DNA from: Eutypella sp. D-1
Taxonomy: Eukaryota; Ascomycota; Sordariomycetes; Xylariales; Diatrypaceae
Direction of reading: 5' to 3'
DNA length: 64,000 nucleotides
Assembly: GCA_023313575.1 (NCBI GenBank)
Contig: JAJTTP010000003.1
Location: forward strand, 2,852,001-2,916,000
A model generated the notes under the pieces. It was given only the letters and a program-made list of their open reading frames with translations. It ran no database searches and was not told where the DNA came from. Positions 57,210-64,000 of this stretch are shown here, one piece after another. The first letter of the stretch is position 1. Every line of letters begins with the position of its first letter. Both the position numbers and the translations under genes were made by a program.

Positions 57210-60200
57210 CCACACACACACCCGCTGCAATTTCGACCGACGGTCATACACACATACACACGCGACACGACTTCAGCTATATAACGAGCACACGCACGCA
57301 CGGAGTTCTTTTTCTATAGGGGGATTGGGTACTGGCTACTAAAAAATAAGTAGACACGGAATTTTTGGGATATGGAGGGTTCACTTTTCTTCTCTTCCCT
57401 TCACTTCTTAGGCGGACCTTTGCCCATGTTTATTACTCTTCATTCTATTATTCTCGGAACTATTCTTACAACACGACGGCGCGTTTGATACCCCTATACG
57501 GCGGCAACATCTTTCATTCTCCTATTGGTAGTACACCACGCGTGTGTTTCTGCAGAATTATATCTTCATGTTATGTATTTATTCACTGGCACCATTCCTT
57601 TCTGCGTCTCCACCTTGCCCTGGCTGTGGCTTAAGCCATGTCTTGCTCTATTGGATGAGGAACAAATTGCCTTAGACCGGTGTAGGTGCGAGGACTGGAT
57701 GGTTGGATGGTTGCTTGAGAACAGGGGGGTCTAGGGTCCATGGTGGGAGGGTACGGAGGAGGCATTGGAATGGTGGCTAAATCAGGGGTGCGGCGAGGGG
57801 CCGTTGGGGGCGTTCGGTCAGGATTGAAAGAGAGGGTTGTGCGTTACGGGCCAACCGCCATTCATCTACCTACATACTTTGGTAGTATTTCACGTATATA
57901 GTTACTTCGCAGTTATTCCTTATTTCTAATGTCTATACACCCACATATACACACCCATACATATGTTTTAATTTATCTGATGTTTATGACGAGCTTAAAA
58001 TAACATTCATATCAACTCTGTCGATAGATGACACATTTAGCAGGTGCCACGACCGAGTGCAATTCGTGCAGTGACAGCCCGCCGGAAAGCCACATCCCCG
58101 TCTAGCATTCCGAGCCCCCCTTTCAAAGTCAAACTCTGCGATACCTTATGTGTCCACTATCACATAGAGCCCGTATCACGGTTTCAGGGTGGTAGGCCGC
58201 AGGATCCCTCCCTGTACAACACGCGCGACCACGCGTCCGGCTACCTCCTGACTAAACTGGGTGAGGGTGGGTTGAAACACATATATATCGCCTACCTGCA
58301 GCCGCCTAGTGGCCAATCTTCCTTATGGCGTAACGTAAAAAAAAATAACATATAGATATAGCGTTGAGGTGGTACCGCATAGGAAGACATAGCAATAGTG
58401 CATGCACACGGAGACATCCCGCCGCGGCGCGGGACTAGAGTAGATACCCAGTCCCCGGTCAGCATTGCGGCTGGGTGCTGGTCGTCCGGAAAAAGGTGTG
58501 ACGGATACGCGGAAAAATCGACGACGTAGGCGATCGAGTATTGAATAGACCATATTTTCCCGTCTCTGCGGATAATGCCTCATAGATGTCTCCTCGAGTC
58601 CGGGTTAAAGGGGGTGATGGGTTACGCAGACCCACCGCCCTGCGCCCTTTTCCCCTAAAATGAGATGTAAGTTTAGACATTGACTTACTTCTGTATGTAT
58701 AGAGCTGAGCCCTGTGCGACGTGACAAATCACAGAAACATTGCGTGCGTTCCCAGGCATGCAAGGGAGTTTGCAAATTAGTTGGACATCACTTCACTATA
58801 TAATGTGCACAAATGTATCATGTAAAGCGATCCGGACGTAGCTGACGTGCCAGTATACACCAAGCTGATCTCTAAATATCTTTAAATTGATGCTCAATTC
58901 CAAATGCGAACGATATACTATATTTACCTGATTATCTAGGCCACCATTCCAACTCCGCCGTTCAGTGATCGGCACCAATACTTGCACATCATTCATAGAG
59001 GCGCCAGCACGTAGGGCAGACCACGTTTCTGACCCATATTTCTGTCAACTTTACCTTTTGACGATCGGGCTGGGATCTGCACGCCGGACGGGTTCTAGAC
59101 TCCATTACCGACTGACGACCTGGACCTGAACCGCCGATCCTTCTGGACGCCGACTCGACTCGATGATCGGCAAGCGCGACGAGGCTAACTATCGGAGCCC
59201 CGCGTAGTAATCAGACATACCGAAATTATTCATTCCATCTATTACGGCTTCGCTCTTCTTACCTTACGAAATTTATGCTACGTAGGCTGCATCGAGGCAT
59301 GCCTGTGTCCGTCTAGGCGGCCGGCTCGGACATGTCAGTAAATATGCCTAGATAGCCTTTGGACGGGTGCATGTTACCAACATAATTGGGATGCTGGCCC
59401 GTTGCCGTATCCTTACATATTAGTAGGTGCATAAGGGGCGATGTTGGTCTCAGGAGGAGAGAGTTGATAGGATCTCGTGAGATGCCGAATAAGCCAGAAT
59501 GTCACAGGCCAGGCCCCTTTCGCTCACATTTAAAGTCTCAGAACTCAATTGCGTCGCCTACTTGGACATATCAGCATTGCATTTCTCAATGTAACACGAA
59601 ACGCAAGCACTTTAACCTCCGGAAGCTAAGCTTGAAAATGGGTTGACTGTTGAGCGGGCTCTATGCAAGCTGAGGCAGATTTACAGTAAAAAAGTGCAGA
59701 GGCCTCGAGTGAGGCCAGATGCAACGACTTACTTGCCACTGTTACCTGTTACGATAGGCGCACTGGCATTCAGCCTACCTGAAATCTGCCTCATCAACGT
59801 TCCGGTGGGGGTGGAAAACACCCCGTAATACTTCCGCATTGCGTACTCCTTCGCAAGTATAAATGTTACCTCACTAATCTGCTCACAGAATACGGTTGTC
59901 CCTGCCCCAACAAAGGGCCTGGATTATGAATAAATAGGTCGCCTTAATTTTGGCTCCTCTGTCTGCTACTAACTTCGCCGCACCGCGGCATTGAGTTGAT
60001 GAGATCACACCTAGCAAAATCTCGATACGCTTCTGGAGATCGGGATCGATGGTGGATTGTGCCTTGCGCGGCTCAGCAGGTCCTAGCCGTGTGGGCATCG
60101 CAGCGGCTATCTTGCATCTCCTATTGCGTGTTCCGGGCCCTTGATAGAATTTGTATGGCAATGGTTGGAATACGGATAGACAGACGTTCCTGGGAAGCGC

Positions 60201-61033
60201 GGGTCTCACACTGGAGGATATCTCGGCGCGGCCCGTACCCCACGGAGAGGGGTGCTGATGCTAGTGTGCAGGGGCACTTATATGCTGGATCTCTATGGGT
60301 AATTGTTGCCTACATTTCCAGGTTCTATATTACTTCGTTATTTCTTGATATTTGATAGTTGTTGACACAAAGATGTCGAGCACCTGGTTCAACTGCCCCA
60401 TGGGGGGTGGAGTACCAGATGCTATTGGATGAGGCTTTGATCAAGAATCAGAAAGCTCGGGAAACCGGGACAGTATCAGAATTAGATTGGACGGGTGCAA
60501 AGTCGAAGCGTAGCAAGGAAAATGAGAATGCCGATGCCACCCGACTAATGACGACAATTCAGTTCCCGACTTTGCACAAGCTACCGGCATCACCATTCTT
60601 CAAGGTGCAGCATCTGGGAGTAGACATTGCGATACGACCTAAATAGCAGCGCCAAGTATACTGTGTTGTCATGCACCTACTATTTCGGGCAAGAAACCTG
60701 CTCTTGGCGCACTGGGATCTTGGCCAGAAGACCTGTAGTATCTCAAATCTTCTGCCAGCGCTCGACCAAAAATTGATTGCGCAACCCCGAGACCCAGCAC
60801 GCGATGTTATCAGCGTCCGGCGTCCTTGACCTGCACATCCTACCAGTATTACTCCTCTTCTATGCTTCTTTTAGACGGCATCGCCGGGGGGAACTGCAGC
60901 AAATATTGTTCGGCATTCATGGTTCCTGTGCCGGCTAGTGTTATGCGGGGTTTCTGTATAAAATGCTAAGTCACCTGCCACCTCTCTTTCTGGGGGAGGT
61001 GGACAGCTATGATGAGCATGTGCCGAATCGCTT
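57210..61033. other. 3.8-kb spacer with no supported gene
   Basis: The left part is the 3' region of the GPI-anchored gene, with CA-rich repeats (57211-57262). ORFs at 58044-58355, 59386-59646, 59883-60209, 59996-60355 and 60359-60646 overlap or lack any recognisable feature. The right end is the carboxypeptidase promoter, with a TATA-like TGTATAAAA at 60955-60963, about 70 nt before the ATG. Confidence 0.45.
60955..60963 (+). promoter_or_regulatory. TATA-like element of the carboxypeptidase gene
   Basis: TGTATAAAA lies about 70 nt upstream of the ATG at 61034. A plausible spacing for a short fungal leader; weak evidence. Confidence 0.35.
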
Positions 61034-62578
61034 ATGAAAATGAAATTTCTTGCGCTCATCTCTCTTCTTGCGCCCTTGGCTACGACCTCGGCTATCCCTT
61101 CATCACTTCACGGGCCTGATACCGTGGTACCCCGCGCCGAGAAGATTAGCTATGACGGCTATCACGTCTACCGCGTCGCGCTCGATGGAGCTCCTGCAAT
61201 TCTTGAGCAGAAGTTGAAGTCCTTTCACACCATCTACGGTCGCAACTACATCGAGGTTGCGATTCCACCTGCGGAAGTACTGCACTTCAAGGACCTGGGG
61301 CTGGACGCTGAGCTGATCAATGATGACCTGGGGCGGGACATCGCTGCGGAATCTATTACTATCGCCTCGTATGCTCCGCCGTCCCGGGGGCCGGGGGAAC
61401 TGCCGGACCTGAGTTGGTTCGACGCGTACCACCCCTACGATGACCACTTGCAGTACTGGGAGGATCTACAGGCCGCACTACCCAGCAACTCAAAGTTGTT
61501 TGATGTAGGGCCGTCTTATGAGGGCCGAAACATCTTCGGCTTACAGCTTTGGGGTGATAACGGTGATCCGGATAATTCCACGAAGCCGATCATCTATTGG
61601 CATGCAACCGTGCATGCTAGAGAGTGGATCTCCACGGCGGTAGGGCGTTTCTCCCAATTAATAGTAGGGTCACGATAAAACAAGTCAGGGGAGCTAATTA
61701 AAAGCTCGTTGATAGGTCATCGAGTACCTGACGTACGAACTGATCTCTGGCTACCTTTCCGGCGATGAGGAAGTCAAATCGTTTCTTGACTACTACGACT
61801 TTTATATCGTACCTTTCCATAACCCTGACGGTAGGTGCCTACTCCACTCCCATGTTTATTTCCAGATTAGCCAGAAAGAAACGATCATTCCTCCGTCTAT
61901 CCCTGCCTCTTCCCCCTTTCTCCAACTTCCGTCATTGACAAGGCCCTTCAAACCACGGTAGGCTTCGTCTATACTCAAACCACCGACCGCCTCTGGCGCA
62001 AGAACCGGCAGCCGCGGGCCGGCACGGACTGCATCGGCACGGATGGGAATCGAAACTGGGCGTATAAGTGGGACCACCCCGTCGATGGCGGCGTATTCGA
62101 TGACCCTTGCGGACAGACTTACCATGGGGAAGCCCCAGGCGATACTCCTGAAAATGTCGCCCTGAGTGCATTGTCAGAGCGTGTCGCCGCCTCATCGCCG
62201 GCCGGAATCCGATCCTTCATCGACTGGCACAGCTACGGGCAGCTGATCTTGCTACCGTGGGGCTGGTCCTGCGAGCCCGAGGACCTACCGTCCAACCTTG
62301 AAGAGCAGCGCGCGGTGGGCGCCGGCTATGCCGCCGCTATCAATGCTACCACTGGCGCTTTTTACGAGGTCGGCCCCGCCTGCGAGATTCTATACTATGG
62401 CACCGGCTCGGCTCGAGATTATCACCAGGGCGCGCTCGGCGCTCCCTTCTCTTGGACTGTTGAGCTACGACCGGAAGGATCTTCAGGTGGTGGTTTCGTG
62501 CTACCTCCCGAGTTCATCTGGCCCACCGTCCAGGAGCAATGGGAGGGTATCAAGAATGTGCTCAACGCCGTTCGCTAG
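61034..62578 (+). CDS. Secreted M14 zinc carboxypeptidase
   Basis: Three exons, 61034-61639, 61716-61830 and 61962-62578, give 445 aa. All junctions hold: GTAGGG/GATAG (phase 0) and GTAGGT/GGTAG (phase 1, within NPDG). A signal peptide (MKMKFLALISLLAPLATTSA) leads a propeptide (about 20-120) with the usual EISYDGYHVYRV start. The catalytic domain has the zinc ligands H194 and E197 in HAREWIS and H330 in DWHSYGQ, Arg271 in DGNRNW for binding the substrate carboxylate, and the catalytic Glu409 in WTVELRPEG. This is the M14A carboxypeptidase A/B type; the region before Glu409 (QGALGAPF) lacks an acidic residue, which favours A-type (hydrophobic) specificity. It trims C-terminal residues from extracellular peptides. 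Confidence 0.93.
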
Positions 62579-64000
62579 GTGCGTGATGCCAAGCACGTAC
62601 AGAGTTAATGTATGGGTCACTAGTCGAATGTCCTGTCTCCTCGTAATTCATATAACGGAAATCGGAAGGCCTTGTCTAGCTGTGTCTAAGTTTACTAAAG
62701 AGTATACTGTCCCCTTGATTTTATACCAGATGCGAGCCCATCAGGCTGGGAGTACCGTACTGAATGTATGTAACTAAATATGTAAAGCCCCTTTTGCGGA
62801 TCGATAGACCTAATCTCCGCTCTCTTTGGCATTGGAGGAGTTCCAAACCCCCCATGACTCCCTATCATAATACCGTTTACATATATATTAGATATAGGTA
62901 AATTTAACCCCTACTTACCCTTATCTCCCCTATGTGTGGCAGCATCTCCTCCCAGTGATCCTACCCACCTAGGTAGTCGCGGCTTAAACAAAACTCCGCA
63001 GAACCTGCAATCCACTGTAACCCCCTGTCAATGCAAACTGTCTTGGGGATTGCACCACAAACTTTACCGGACTTTTCCAGGCCATAAAATGTTGGCTAAT
63101 GCCCGATCCTTATATGAGCCAGTTCTTGAAGTCTGGTTTTGGGGGGTTTATTTTTTATATTTTCTTTTTTTCTTTTTTCATAGCTTTCTTAATAATTTGC
63201 TCAGCAGTACATCGAAATGTCATTGGCTATCTCTAGCATCGGATTACTAACTACTGATTTCAGAACATATAAAAACGAACATCGATTAGATTCGCTCTTG
63301 AGCGGGAACTCGCGAGGGCTGAGAATTTTGCCCTGCTTATTAAGATATAAAGTGTGGGGCGCATTACCCCTATTTACCCCTATTTGAAACAGCGAGTACT
63401 CGGGATTAGCTTTTAATAGAATTTACCTGATAACTGGCACATAGTTTCATACAACGACTACTAATACTATATAGCACCCTGTATAACTATCCGACTATGT
63501 TACCAATGTAGATGAGACTCTTATTGAGGTATCCAAGCGTAAATATTCCGGAAAATTCTAAGTAATGCGAGATGCAGGTGCCAAAAATTAGCATCATCAC
63601 GTATGTTAGCTATCGTATGGAAAGGCAATTCTCTGACTACCTAAACATATCAAAACCCGACTTCATCTTCCGGGAAAGTATGAGCTCTGCATTTTCATGT
63701 GTTGGAAAGGTTCAATGGAAGATTATCACGGGAGTTAGCTACGTTAGGCATATAATAATGTAGTACAAGACAGTGTGAAGGATAATAGTTGTCAGATAAA
63801 AGTCTACTATTAAACATGCTGAAAGCAGAATGTTTGCCTCAAAGGATAGGGACATAGAAGAAAGCAATAGTTACGATAGAAAGTATTCAATTATCGGGTT
63901 CTCCTAACTGGTTTCTATTTATTTATTCGGGCAGGCTTTTTGATCGCATTCCTCCCTCCAGCCCTTACGGCCCACCCCAACGTTCACAGTCAAAAATTTC
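62579..64000. other. Intergenic to the right edge
   Basis: AT-rich sequence after the carboxypeptidase. Small ORFs (62936-63250, 63572-63763) have no features. A pyrimidine-rich stretch at 63945-63985 could be the leader of a gene beyond the edge. Confidence 0.45.

Noticed and set aside
1..64000. Secondary-metabolite cluster around the LaeA-like gene
   Set aside because: No polyketide synthase, peptide synthetase, terpene synthase, P450 or cluster-type transporter is visible; the neighbours are housekeeping genes.

Overview
The window is eukaryotic nuclear DNA from a filamentous ascomycete (Pezizomycotina, most likely Sordariomycetes). The reasons are: short introns of about 50-120 nt with GT..AG ends and CTRAY-type branch points; fungal-specific families (HeLo-type N-terminal domain, DUF1349/REE1, a LaeA-like methyltransferase, DUF3176, a DUF7729-type GPI protein); long gene-free spacers; and no operons, ribosome-binding sites, insertion sequences or CRISPR arrays. 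I recognised no rRNA or tRNA gene. The species cannot be named from what I can see.

Layout, left to right. 0-11 kb: a HeLo-like/kinase-like protein running off the left edge (-), an unrecognised 232-residue ORF (-), a vacuolar PQ-loop transporter (+), a DUF1349/REE1-like protein in three exons (-) and an SRR1-like nuclear-looking protein (-). 11.7-18.5 kb: a five-exon LaeA-like methyltransferase (-), divergent from COG1 of the Golgi tethering complex (+), which converges on a peroxisomal enoyl-CoA isomerase/hydratase (-). 19.7-27.6 kb: a mitochondrial PP2C phosphatase (+) converging, across a 3.4-kb spacer, on a Pumilio/PUF RNA-binding protein (-). 27.6-37.3 kb: a 9.7-kb stretch without a convincing gene, rich in simple repeats. 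37.3-46 kb: a single-pass membrane protein (+), a weakly supported small gene and upstream exons (-), an alpha/beta hydrolase (+) and a secreted GH76 mannanase-like enzyme (-). 46.6-57.2 kb: the GPI ethanolamine-phosphate transferase GPI13/PIG-O (+), a DUF3176 membrane protein (-) and a GPI-anchored DUF7729-type protein (+). 57.2-64 kb: mostly intergenic, with one secreted M14 zinc carboxypeptidase (+).

Most genes are unrelated housekeeping genes. Some loose themes are visible: cell wall and GPI anchoring (GH76, GPI13, GPI protein), organelle metabolism (PDH-type phosphatase, peroxisomal isomerase, vacuolar exporter), and regulation (LaeA-like, SRR1-like, Pumilio, HeLo/kinase-like). I do not see a complete biosynthetic cluster or a clear new multi-gene system. 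The points most worth following are the HeLo/kinase-like protein lacking a standard catalytic loop, the SRR1-like protein with a possible chromo-like C-terminal part beside a LaeA-like methyltransferase, the Pumilio RNA-recognition code with a perfect matching site just downstream of COG1, and the 9.7-kb gene-poor block upstream of Pumilio. Exon boundaries come from reading splice sites and reading frames by eye; family names come from recognised motifs, not from a database search.
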